Shown here one piece after another: positions 14,870-23,489 of a stretch of DNA of 64,000 bases (the stretch's first letter is position 1; each line of letters begins with the position of its first letter). A program made the translations under genes and the position numbers. The notes below the pieces were generated by a model. That model was given only the letters and a program-made list of their open reading frames with translations. It ran no database searches and was not told where the DNA came from. The stretch is from JAOARY01 sp045345765 (GTDB lineage: Bacteria > Bacillota > Clostridia > Peptostreptococcales > Peptostreptococcaceae): positions 2,356,001 through 2,420,000 of the forward strand of contig CP148265.1 of assembly GCA_045345765.1 (NCBI GenBank), given 5' to 3'.

Positions 14870-16210
14870 ATGGAAGCGATAAGAAGTACTAAAAGTTGTG
14901 AGGAAGTAAATATATTACAAAAAATATTTAAATTAAAAGAAAATAATACAACAGTTAAACAAGAAGTAATAGCAGGAATAACTACATTTATGACTATGGC
15001 ATACATATTGGTTGTAAATCCACAAATATTAGGAGCAGCAGGAATGGATAAAGGAGCTGTATTTGTAGCAACAGCTTTATCTGGAGCATTAGCTACATTC
15101 ATTATGGCATTTATGGCTAACTATCCTTTTGCACTTGCACCAGGTATGGGACTTAATGCATTTTTCACTTTTGGTGTAGTAAAAGGAATGGGTTATAGTT
15201 GGGAATTTGCACTAACAGCAGTATTTATTGAAGGACTTATATTTATATTATTAACATTTTTAAATGTTAGAGAAAAGATAGTTAATGCAATTCCGATGGT
15301 TATAAAAGATTCTGTTACAGTTGGAATTGGTCTGTTTATTGCATTTATAGGACTTGTTAATGTTGGAATGATAAAAGTTGGTGGAGCTATAATTGAACTT
15401 GGAAATATGAAAAGCCCACTTATTGTACTTACTATATTTGGTCTTATATTAACATCTGTACTTGTTGCCAAAAATGTTAAGGGTGCATTACTTATAGGTA
15501 TGTTAAGCACATCTTTATTAGGTATGATTGTAAGAATAGTTCCAATGCCACAAGGAATTATAAGTTTACCACCATCATTAAGCCCAACATTAATGGCATT
15601 TACAAAAGTTCCACAAGCTCAGATATTTAGTATGGATATGGTACTTGTAGTATTTACATTCTTATTTGTAGATATGTTTGATACAATTGGATGTTTGGTT
15701 GGACTTGCTTCAAAAGTTGGAGCATTAGATGAAAAAGGATCTTTACCTAAAGCAAAGGAAGCTTTATTTGCAGATGCAATAGGAACTACTGCTGGAGCAA
15801 TGATGGGAACATCTACAGTAACTACTTTTATAGAGAGTGCTTCTGGTATTTCTGAAGGTGGAAGAACTGGTCTTACTTCATTTACAACAGGGATGTTATT
15901 TCTAGCATCAACATTATTTGCACCAATATTCACAGCTATTCCATCACAGGCAACAGCACCAGTACTTATACTTGTTGGAGTTATGATGATGAGTTCTATA
16001 ACGAAGATAAACTTTAATGATTTTACAGAAGCAGTACCAGCATTTTTAACAATAATAATGATGCCACTAGCTTATAGTATTGCCGAAGGTTTAGTATTTG
16101 GAATAGTATCTTATGTAGGAATCAAACTTTTAAGTGGAAAAGGAAAGACAATACAACTTACAATGTATGTGCTTTGTGTATTCTTTATCTTAAAGTTTGC
16201 GCTTTTATAA
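14870..16210 (+). CDS. pbuG: NCS2 family guanine/hypoxanthine permease (AzgA/PbuG-type)
   Basis: A 446-aa membrane protein with about 12 to 14 hydrophobic segments. Family marks are AGITTFMTMAYILVVNPQIL near the N-terminus, APGMGLNAFFTF, the FTFLFVDMFDTIGCLVGLA motif, and GTSTVTTFIESASGISEGGRTGLTS. It imports purine bases by proton symport. Control by a guanine riboswitch supports guanine or hypoxanthine as substrate, although adenine cannot be excluded from sequence alone. An AGGAGG site precedes the ATG and a terminator follows at 16225. Confidence 0.92.
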   Translation: MEAIRSTKSCEEVNILQKIFKLKENNTTVKQEVIAGITTFMTMAYILVVNPQILGAAGMDKGAVFVATALSGALATFIMAFMANYPFALAPGMGLNAFFTFGVVKGMGYSWEFALTAVFIEGLIFILLTFLNVREKIVNAIPMVIKDSVTVGIGLFIAFIGLVNVGMIKVGGAIIELGNMKSPLIVLTIFGLILTSVLVAKNVKGALLIGMLSTSLLGMIVRIVPMPQGIISLPPSLSPTLMAFTKVPQAQIFSMDMVLVVFTFLFVDMFDTIGCLVGLASKVGALDEKGSLPKAKEALFADAIGTTAGAMMGTSTVTTFIESASGISEGGRTGLTSFTTGMLFLASTLFAPIFTAIPSQATAPVLILVGVMMMSSITKINFNDFTEAVPAFLTIIMMPLAYSIAEGLVFGIVSYVGIKLLSGKGKTIQLTMYVLCVFFILKFALL

Positions 16211-16212
16211 AA

Positions 16213-16286
16213 AAAACGAATATCAGCCCCTAAATTTTAAAGGGGCTTTTTATATATCATTTTTATTCGAAAAACACGAATGAAAA
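16213..16286 (+). promoter_or_regulatory. Cluster of PurBox-like CGAAT motifs upstream of the pur operon
   Basis: AAAACGAATATC (about 16214-16224), ATTCGAAAAA (minus orientation, about 16265-16274) and ACACGAATGAAAA (about 16274-16286) each resemble the PurR half-site ACGAACATT. The last two are divergent, as in known PurR operators. Neither a purR gene nor a clear -35/-10 is visible here, so repression by PurR is only inferred. Confidence 0.4.
16225..16252 (+). terminator. Rho-independent terminator after the permease
   Basis: AGCCCCT and AGGGGCT enclose an A/T loop and are followed by TTTTTA. Confidence 0.9.
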
Positions 16287-16330
16287 TCAAAATAACAAAG
16301 AAAACATTCAGTTTTAGGAGGTTTTATATA

Positions 16331-16816
16331 ATGAAAGTTGCTATAATTATGGGTTCTAAATCAGATTTTGAAGTTATTAAAGAAGGTATTGATTTTTTAA
16401 AGGATTTTGGAGTTTCTTATGAGGTAAGAGCTTTATCTGCACATAGAACACCAGATGAATTAGAAGAATATATGGCCTATTTAGAAAAAGAAAATGTAGA
16501 TGTAATAATAGGAGCAGCAGGAAAAGCAGCACATCTACCAGGGGTTATAGCATCAAAGACTATATTACCAGTTATAGGTCTTCCAATAAAATCTTCAACA
16601 ATGGATGGTCTTGATTCACTTCTTTCGATAGTACAAATGCCAAAAGGTATACCAGTAGCTACTGTAGCTATAAATGGTTCACTTAATAGTGCTATACTTG
16701 CAACTCAAATAATGTCTTTAAAATATCCAGTATTAAAAGAAAAATTAAAAGATTACAAAAAGCAAATGGCTAAAAAAGTTATAGAAGATGACATGTATAT
16801 CAAATCAGATTTTTAA
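16331..16816 (+). CDS. purE: N5-carboxyaminoimidazole ribonucleotide mutase / AIR carboxylase
   Basis: PurE makes CAIR in de novo purine synthesis. The start is ATG 16331, which has AGGAGG upstream; an earlier in-frame ATG at 16280 precedes the ribosome site and would add 17 unrelated residues. The 161-aa protein shows MGSKSDFEV, SAHRTPDEL, GAAGKAAHLPGV and SSTMDGLDSLLSIVQMPKG. No purK is present in the window, so whether it uses N5-CAIR or AIR directly cannot be settled. It is the first gene of the purECFMNHDL run. Confidence 0.96.
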   Translation: MKVAIIMGSKSDFEVIKEGIDFLKDFGVSYEVRALSAHRTPDELEEYMAYLEKENVDVIIGAAGKAAHLPGVIASKTILPVIGLPIKSSTMDGLDSLLSIVQMPKGIPVATVAINGSLNSAILATQIMSLKYPVLKEKLKDYKKQMAKKVIEDDMYIKSDF

Positions 16817-16859
16817 TTAAAATTATTATTTTAAAAGAGTATATTAGGAGGGTTATGAT

Positions 16860-17561
16860 ATGAAAAAGGAATTATTATATGAAGGAAAAGCTAAACAAGT
16901 ATTTAAAACAGATGTGGAAGATGAATATATAGTTTATTTTAAGGATGATGCAACTGCATTTAACGGAGAGAAAAAATCTAAAATATCAGATAAAGGTGAA
17001 GTAAATAACTCAATATCTTCAATCGTATTTAAAATATTAGAAGAAAAAGGTATAAACACTCATTTTATAGAACAATTATCAACTAGAGAGATGAGAGTTA
17101 AGAAGGTTGAAATAGTTCCTCTTGAAGTTATAGTTAGAAATGTTTCAGCAGGTTCTATGGCTAAAAGATTAGGGTTAGAAGAAGGTATAGAATTTGATCA
17201 ACCTGTATTTGAATTCTCTTATAAAAATGATGATTTAAATGACCCTCTTATAAACGATGACCACGCGCTTGCAATGAAATTAGCGACTAAAGAAGAAATT
17301 GATAAGATAAGAAAAGATACACTTAAAATAAATGAAATAATGAAAGAGCTATTTTTAAATGCTAATTTAAAATTAGTTGATTTTAAATTAGAATTTGGTA
17401 GAAGTAAAGATGGAATTATATTAGCGGATGAAGTATCACCTGATACTTGTAGATTGTGGGATAAAGATACTAATGAAAAAATGGATAAAGATAGATTTAG
17501 AAGAGACTTAGGAAATGTTGTAGAAAACTATAAAAAAGTACTTGAAAGAATGAGTATCTAG
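16860..17561 (+). CDS. purC: Phosphoribosylaminoimidazole-succinocarboxamide synthase
   Basis: PurC joins CAIR and aspartate with ATP to give SAICAR. The 233-aa protein starts KELLYEGKAKQVF and has DDATAFNG, VPLEVIVRNVSAGSMAKRLG, INDDHALAM, KLVDFKLEFG and DEVSPDTCRLWD, all conserved in the family. GGAGGG precedes the ATG. It lies 43 bases after purE and 11 before purF. Confidence 0.97.
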   Translation: MKKELLYEGKAKQVFKTDVEDEYIVYFKDDATAFNGEKKSKISDKGEVNNSISSIVFKILEEKGINTHFIEQLSTREMRVKKVEIVPLEVIVRNVSAGSMAKRLGLEEGIEFDQPVFEFSYKNDDLNDPLINDDHALAMKLATKEEIDKIRKDTLKINEIMKELFLNANLKLVDFKLEFGRSKDGIILADEVSPDTCRLWDKDTNEKMDKDRFRRDLGNVVENYKKVLERMSI

Positions 17562-17572
17562 GGGGATAAAAA

Positions 17573-18916
17573 ATGTGCGGAATAATAGGAATTCACTCTA
17601 AAGAAGATATATCAAAAGATCTTTATTATGGATTATTTTCTTTACAACATAGAGGTCAAGAAAGTTGTGGTATAGCAACGATGAATCAAAAAATAAACCA
17701 ACATAAAGGAATGGGTCTTGTAAGTGATGTATTTAATTCAAATAAATTAAATGAATTACAAGGAAATATCGGAATTGGTCATGTAAGGTATTCAACAGCT
17801 GGAGGTTCTAATGAATTCAATAGTCAACCTTTAGTTGGCTCTTTTAAAAAAGGTAAGATAGCACTTGCTCATAATGGAAATTTGATAAATAAATCAATAT
17901 TAAAAGAGAGATTAGAAGATGAAGGGCTTATTTTTCATACTACAATAGATTCAGAAGTGATACTTTATTTGATTGCTAGATATTATAAGAAGAATTTAAT
18001 AGAAGCAATAAAAAAAGCAATGAAATTTATAAAGGGTGCTTATTCTTTGGTTATAATGACAGAAGATAAAGAATTAATTGCTGTTAGAGATCCAAATGGA
18101 TTTAGACCGCTTTTACTTGGTAAAAGAGATGATGAATTTATAGTTTCATCAGAAAATGTATCAATTGATATACTTGGAGGAGATTTTGTAAGAGATATAG
18201 CTCCAGGTGAGATTCTTCATATCAAAGATGGTAAAGAAACATCTTATTTTTATGATGAAAAAGAAGAAAAATCAACATGTATATTTGAACATATTTATTT
18301 TTCGAGAAATGATGCAACAATTGATTGTCAGAATGTCTATGAATTTAGAGTTAAATCAGGTGAGATACTAGCAAAAGAATTTCCTTGTGATGCAGATATA
18401 GTAATTCCTGTGCCTGATTCTGGTTGGGCAGGAGCTATAGGATATTCTAATTATTCAAAAATACCTCTAAAAGAAGGTCTTGTTAAGAATAGATATGTTG
18501 GAAGAACTTTTATAAAACCAACTCAAAGAGAAAGAGAAATTGGAGTTAGACTAAAACTAAATCCACTAAAGGAAGTAGTTGAAGGCAAAAGAGTTGTATT
18601 AATAGATGATTCGATAGTAAGAGGAACAACTTCAAAGAAATTAATTGATTCTCTTAGAAAAGCTGGGGCGAAGGAAGTTCATTTAAGAATAACTTCACCA
18701 CCTGTTAAATATTCTTGTTATTTTGGAATAGATACACCTAGAAGAAGAAATTTAATAGCATCAAGTAATTCGATTGAAGAAATTAAATCAGTAATTAAGG
18801 CAGATTCACTTGCATTTTTATCAATAGATGGTCTTAAGCAGTCTTCAATTAAAGATTTTAAATTCTGTCAAGCTTGTTTTGATGGTAATTATCCAGTAGA
18901 TCCGATAATTCTATAA
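17573..18916 (+). CDS. purF: Amidophosphoribosyltransferase (iron-sulfur type)
   Basis: PurF makes phosphoribosylamine from PRPP and glutamine, the first committed step. The protein begins MCGIIGIHS, so Cys2 is the glutaminase nucleophile and there is little or no propeptide. HRGQESCGIA and HVRYSTAGG follow, and the PRPP motif is VVLIDDSIVRGTTS. Cysteines in CIFEHIYFSR, YSCYFGIDTP and FKFCQACFDG match the 4Fe-4S ligands of the Bacillus-type enzyme, which senses oxygen. Length (447 aa) is normal. Confidence 0.97.
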   Translation: MCGIIGIHSKEDISKDLYYGLFSLQHRGQESCGIATMNQKINQHKGMGLVSDVFNSNKLNELQGNIGIGHVRYSTAGGSNEFNSQPLVGSFKKGKIALAHNGNLINKSILKERLEDEGLIFHTTIDSEVILYLIARYYKKNLIEAIKKAMKFIKGAYSLVIMTEDKELIAVRDPNGFRPLLLGKRDDEFIVSSENVSIDILGGDFVRDIAPGEILHIKDGKETSYFYDEKEEKSTCIFEHIYFSRNDATIDCQNVYEFRVKSGEILAKEFPCDADIVIPVPDSGWAGAIGYSNYSKIPLKEGLVKNRYVGRTFIKPTQREREIGVRLKLNPLKEVVEGKRVVLIDDSIVRGTTSKKLIDSLRKAGAKEVHLRITSPPVKYSCYFGIDTPRRRNLIASSNSIEEIKSVIKADSLAFLSIDGLKQSSIKDFKFCQACFDGNYPVDPIIL

Positions 18917-19051
18917 TCAAATTGTATTTGACTGATGATAAAAAAATTACTAATCTTCTATAACTTTAGTGTAGTTTAGTTAGTATATAATATTACTGTA
19001 CAGGAATTTTAATATAATAAAAATATTTGAGGATAATCTTTGGAGGTTATG

Positions 19052-20086
19052 ATGGATAAATTAACATATAAAGATTCAGGCGTTAATATAGAAGAAGGAA
19101 ATAAATTTGTAAGTGATATAAAAGATATGGTTTCTAGTACTTTTTCAAATAATGTTTTAGGTAAAATTGGTCTTTTTAGTGGGGGATATTCACTTAAAGA
19201 TTTTAAATATATGGATGAACCAATACTTTTATCAGCAACAGATGGTGTTGGAACAAAATTAATGATTTCAAAAGATGCTTGTATACATGATACGGTTGGA
19301 ATTGATTTGGTTGCGATGAGTGTTAATGATTTGATATGCCAAGGTGCTAAGCCTTTATTTTTCTTAGATTATATAGGAGTTGGAAAATTAGATTCTAAGG
19401 TTTCTATAGATATAGTAAAGGGAATTACTGATGGTTGTAAGATGGCACAGTGTAGTCTAATTGGGGGAGAAACTGCTGAAATGCCTGGTATGTATGACGA
19501 TAATGAATATGATTTAGCTGGTTTTGCAGTTGGAATATGTGATAAGAAAAATATAATAACAGGACAAGATATAAAAGTAGGAGATTGTATAATCGGACTT
19601 AAATCAAGTGGTATTCATTCAAATGGATATTCTCTTGTAAGAAAGCTATTTTTTGAAAAACTTAATATGAATTTAGATTCTAAATTAGAAAACTTTGATG
19701 AAAGTCTAAAAGAAGTATTATTAAGACCTACAAAAATTTATGTTAAGACTGTAATGGGAATTTTAAAAGATTTTGATATAAAAGGAATTGCTCATATAAC
19801 TGGTGGGGGACTTTTGGAGAACGTACCAAGAATCTTAAAAGAAGGTTTAAGTGCAAATATAAATGAAGAAAAACTATTTAAAGTTGATATATTTGAATTT
19901 ATAAAATCAACTAATTTAATAGATAAAACTGAATTATATAGAAGTTTTAATATGGGTGTTGGAATGACTATAATATGTGATAGCAAAGATAGTGATAAAA
20001 TAACCCAAAAAATAAATGAAATAGGTGAAGATGAGGCTAAAGTTATAGGAACTATTGTAGAAGGTGATGGGGTAGTTATATGTTAA
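19052..20086 (+). CDS. purM: Phosphoribosylformylglycinamidine cyclo-ligase (AIR synthetase)
   Basis: PurM closes the imidazole ring to form AIR. Typical segments are MDKLTYKDSGVNIEEGNK, LLSATDGVGTKL, VGIDLVAMSVNDLICQGAKP, LIGGETAEMPGMY, SSGIHSNGYSLVRKL and IAHITGGGLLENVPRIL. Two ATGs are adjacent; 19052 is 5 bases from GGAGG and is preferred over 19049. The 130-base gap before it contains no terminator, so it probably stays in the pur transcript. It overlaps purN by 7 bases. Confidence 0.97.
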   Translation: MDKLTYKDSGVNIEEGNKFVSDIKDMVSSTFSNNVLGKIGLFSGGYSLKDFKYMDEPILLSATDGVGTKLMISKDACIHDTVGIDLVAMSVNDLICQGAKPLFFLDYIGVGKLDSKVSIDIVKGITDGCKMAQCSLIGGETAEMPGMYDDNEYDLAGFAVGICDKKNIITGQDIKVGDCIIGLKSSGIHSNGYSLVRKLFFEKLNMNLDSKLENFDESLKEVLLRPTKIYVKTVMGILKDFDIKGIAHITGGGLLENVPRILKEGLSANINEEKLFKVDIFEFIKSTNLIDKTELYRSFNMGVGMTIICDSKDSDKITQKINEIGEDEAKVIGTIVEGDGVVIC

Positions 20087-20676
20087 ATATAGCGGTATTA
20101 ATATCTGGTTCGGGAAGCAATCTACAAAGACTTATAGATGAATGCAAAAACAAAAATATAAATGGAAATATAAAATTAGTGATATCAAACAAAGAAAATG
20201 TATATGGTCTTAAAAGAGCAAAAGAAGAAAATATAAAAAATTTATATATAAATGATGAAGAAGATATAAAAAATGAGCTAAAAAAAGAAAATATAGATTT
20301 AATTGTTTTGGCAGGTTTTTTAAAGATTTTATCAAAAGATTTTATCAAAGAATACAAAAATAAAATAATAAATATCCATCCATCTTTGATACCTAGCTTT
20401 TGTGGGAAAGGATATTATGGAATGAAAGTTCATGAAGCGGTTATAAAAAAAGGGGTTAAAATAAGTGGGGCTACAGTTCATTTCGTAAATGAAATAGCAG
20501 ATGAAGGTCCAATAATCATGCAAAAGACTGTAGAAGTTAGTACTAAAGATAATAAAGAGAGTCTGGCAAAAAAGGTATTAGAAGTAGAACATGAGATACT
20601 TCCTTATGTAGTTAAGAAATTCTGTGAAGGTAATATTATTATAAATGAGGATGAAAGGGTTGATATAATTGACTAA
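20080..20676 (+). CDS. purN: Phosphoribosylglycinamide formyltransferase
   Basis: PurN transfers a formyl group from 10-formyl-tetrahydrofolate to GAR. The 198-aa protein starts AVLISGSGSNLQRLIDE and carries VISNKENVYGLKRA, the INIHPSLIPSFCGKG loop with the catalytic His, and GATVHFVNEIADEGPII with the catalytic Asp. It overlaps the end of purM by 7 bases and the start of purH by 8, which implies translational coupling. Confidence 0.96.
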   Translation: MLNIAVLISGSGSNLQRLIDECKNKNINGNIKLVISNKENVYGLKRAKEENIKNLYINDEEDIKNELKKENIDLIVLAGFLKILSKDFIKEYKNKIINIHPSLIPSFCGKGYYGMKVHEAVIKKGVKISGATVHFVNEIADEGPIIMQKTVEVSTKDNKESLAKKVLEVEHEILPYVVKKFCEGNIIINEDERVDIID

Positions 20677-22213
20677 AAGAGCGCTTATAAGTGTAACTGA
20701 TAAAACTAATATTGTAGAATTTGCAAAGAGAATAGAAAGTTTGGATTATGAAATAATTTCAACTGGAAATACATATAGAATTTTAAAAGAAAACAATTTA
20801 AACCCTTTAAGAATAGATGAAGTTACAGGTTCAAAAGAAATATTAGACGGAAGAGTAAAGACTTTGCATCCAAAAATTCATGGGGGATTATTATATAAAA
20901 GAGATGATCAAAACCATATAGATACAATAAAAGAAAATGGTATTGAAAGTATTGATATGGTAGTATGTAATTTATATAATTTTGAAAAATGTTTATTAGA
21001 TGATAAATCTCATGAAGAATTAGTTGAGAATATAGATATAGGTGGCCCTTCGATGATTCGTTCGGCATCAAAAAATTATAAAGATGTACTTGTTGTTACA
21101 GATATAAATGATTATGATGAAGTTATAAGAAGAATTAAAGATAATCAAATTGATATAAATTACAAAAAGAAATTAGCAGCTAAGGCTTTTACACTTACTG
21201 CACATTATGATTCTATAATATCTAATTATTTTAATGATGAAATAGAAGAAAAATACCCTAAATATATGAATTTAACTTTTGAAAAAGAAGATGAACTAAG
21301 ATATGGAGAAAATCCACATCAAAAAGGATATCTATATAAGGAAAATTATCAAAAGCAAAGAGTTTTGGATTTTGAAATACTTTGGGGTAAGAAATTATCT
21401 TTTAATAATATAAATGATTTGATGGGTGGATTAGAAATAGCTAGAGAGTTTTGTGAAGATAAATCTTATAACGATAAGGTTGTTGCAGTTGGAATCAAGC
21501 ATACAAACCCTTGTGGTGTAGGAATTAGTACTAATAGTTTTGATGCATACAAAAAAATGTACGAAGCAGATAAAACATCTATATTTGGTGGAATTGTTGT
21601 TATAAATGATGTGGTAGATAAAGACAGCGCTAAGATGATGAACGAAATATTTTTAGAAATAGTTGCAGCTTATGATTTTACAGATGAAGCCTTAGAGATT
21701 TTAAAGACTAAAAAGAATTTAAGAATTCTAAAATTAAATGATTTAAAAAATAAAAGTAGAAAATATGATTTTAAATATTTAGATGGAAAAATTCTTGCGC
21801 AAGATAAGAATAATAAAGACTATGAAGATTTAAAAGTAGTTACAAAACAAAAACCAACAAAACAAGATTTAGAAGATATGAAATTTGGAATGAAGATATT
21901 AAAACATGCAAAATCAAATGCAATTGCATTAGTTAAAAATGGACAAACTTTAGCTTTAGGACTTGGGCAGACTTCAAGAATTTGGGCACTTAAAAATGCT
22001 TTAGAAAATAATAAAGATAAAGATTTTAAAGATGCTATACTAATATCAGACGCATTCTTCCCATTTGATGACTGTGTTAAATTAGCGGCTAAGTATCAAA
22101 TAGCGGGAATAATTCAGCCAGGCGGTTCTATAAGAGATGAAGATTCGATAAAGGCTTGTGATGATAATAATATTTCTATGGTATTTACAAATACAAGACA
22201 TTTTAAACATTAA
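20669..22213 (+). CDS. purH: Bifunctional AICAR transformylase / IMP cyclohydrolase
   Basis: PurH performs the last two steps to IMP. It starts at TTG 20669, with AAAGGG upstream, overlapping the purN stop. The N-terminal cyclohydrolase (ALISVTDKTNIVEFAKR, GRVKTLHPKIHGGLL) is followed by the transformylase (LRYGENPHQKGYLY, KHTNPCGVGI, AIALVKNGQTLALG, DAFFPFDDCVKLAA, QPGGSIRDEDSI). The 514-aa length is normal. Confidence 0.97.
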   Translation: MTKRALISVTDKTNIVEFAKRIESLDYEIISTGNTYRILKENNLNPLRIDEVTGSKEILDGRVKTLHPKIHGGLLYKRDDQNHIDTIKENGIESIDMVVCNLYNFEKCLLDDKSHEELVENIDIGGPSMIRSASKNYKDVLVVTDINDYDEVIRRIKDNQIDINYKKKLAAKAFTLTAHYDSIISNYFNDEIEEKYPKYMNLTFEKEDELRYGENPHQKGYLYKENYQKQRVLDFEILWGKKLSFNNINDLMGGLEIAREFCEDKSYNDKVVAVGIKHTNPCGVGISTNSFDAYKKMYEADKTSIFGGIVVINDVVDKDSAKMMNEIFLEIVAAYDFTDEALEILKTKKNLRILKLNDLKNKSRKYDFKYLDGKILAQDKNNKDYEDLKVVTKQKPTKQDLEDMKFGMKILKHAKSNAIALVKNGQTLALGLGQTSRIWALKNALENNKDKDFKDAILISDAFFPFDDCVKLAAKYQIAGIIQPGGSIRDEDSIKACDDNNISMVFTNTRHFKH

Positions 22214-22224
22214 GGAGATTTAGA

Positions 22225-23475
22225 ATGAGAATACTTATAATCGGTAACGGTGGTAGAGAACATGCAATTGCACATAAGTTAATAGCAGATGATAAAAATA
22301 CTAAACTTTATTATACAGGTGTTAATGCTGGGATGGATAGTATTGCTAAAAGAGTTTTGATAAAGAATGATGAGATATCTAAGTTAATAGATTTTTGTAA
22401 AACTAAAGAGATAGATCTTACAATTGTTGGACCAGAAAAACCTTTAGTTGATGGAATATATGATGAGTTTAATAAGCATAATTTAAGAATTTTTGCACCT
22501 TCAAAAAAGGCTTCTAAATTAGAAGGTAGTAAAGCTTATTCAAAAGAATTTATGCAAAAATACGATATTAAAACAGCCAAATTCAAAACTGCATATTCAT
22601 ATGATGAAGCACTAAATTTCTTAGATGGATTTGATTATCCACTTGTTATAAAAGCGGATGGGTTGGCTTCTGGTAAGGGTGTATTAATTTGTCAAAATAA
22701 GAATGAAGCATTACAAGCCTTGGATGATATATTCTTACAAAAGGTATTTAGTGAAGCTGGAAATAAAGTAGTTATAGAAGAATTTATAGATGGAATTGAA
22801 ATGTCTATACTTGCATTTGTGGATGGAAAAAATATAAAGCTTCTTGAAAGTGCAAAAGATTATAAAAGAGCTATGAATAATGATGAGGGACTTAATACTG
22901 GTGGAATGGGAAATATATCACCAAACCCTATTTATACAAAAGACTTAGAAGATAAAATAAATAATCTTATAATTAAACCATTTATGAATGGTCTAAAAGA
23001 AGAAGAGATAGATTATAAAGGTGTTATTTTTATAGGATTTATGATAAAAGATAATATCCCTTATGTTTTAGAGTTTAATGTTAGATTTGGAGATCCAGAA
23101 ACACAAGTACTTCTTCCAAGACTTAAGACTAATTTAGTAGACATCATGAATTCTTGTATAGATGGTAATTTAGATAATATAAACTTAGATTGGTCAGATA
23201 AAAAAAGTATGTGTGTGATAATGGCATCGGGTGGTTATCCACTTAAATATGAAGTCAAAAAGGAAATAAAGAATTTGCATGAGGTTGATGAAGATATAAT
23301 AATATATCATTCTGGTACTACCTTTGAAGATAAGAAAGTCTTCACTAATGGAGGAAGAGTTCTTGGTGTTGTTTCATTAGCAGATAATTACGAAGCACTT
23401 TATAACAAAGTATATCAAAATGTATCAAAAATTGATTTTGAAAATAGTTTCATAAGAACAGATATAGGTAATTAA
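22225..23475 (+). CDS. purD: Phosphoribosylamine-glycine ligase (GAR synthetase)
   Basis: PurD couples phosphoribosylamine with glycine using ATP. The 416-aa protein has the N-terminal MRILIIGNGGREHAIAH, VGPEKPLVDGI, ATP-grasp segments PLVIKADGLASGKGVLIC and EEFIDGIEMSILAFVDG, and EFNVRFGDPETQVLLPRL. AGGAG lies a few bases before the ATG. It is 11 bases from purH and 14 from purL. Confidence 0.97.
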   Translation: MRILIIGNGGREHAIAHKLIADDKNTKLYYTGVNAGMDSIAKRVLIKNDEISKLIDFCKTKEIDLTIVGPEKPLVDGIYDEFNKHNLRIFAPSKKASKLEGSKAYSKEFMQKYDIKTAKFKTAYSYDEALNFLDGFDYPLVIKADGLASGKGVLICQNKNEALQALDDIFLQKVFSEAGNKVVIEEFIDGIEMSILAFVDGKNIKLLESAKDYKRAMNNDEGLNTGGMGNISPNPIYTKDLEDKINNLIIKPFMNGLKEEEIDYKGVIFIGFMIKDNIPYVLEFNVRFGDPETQVLLPRLKTNLVDIMNSCIDGNLDNINLDWSDKKSMCVIMASGGYPLKYEVKKEIKNLHEVDEDIIIYHSGTTFEDKKVFTNGGRVLGVVSLADNYEALYNKVYQNVSKIDFENSFIRTDIGN

Positions 23476-23489
23476 AAGGAGAGATTCTA

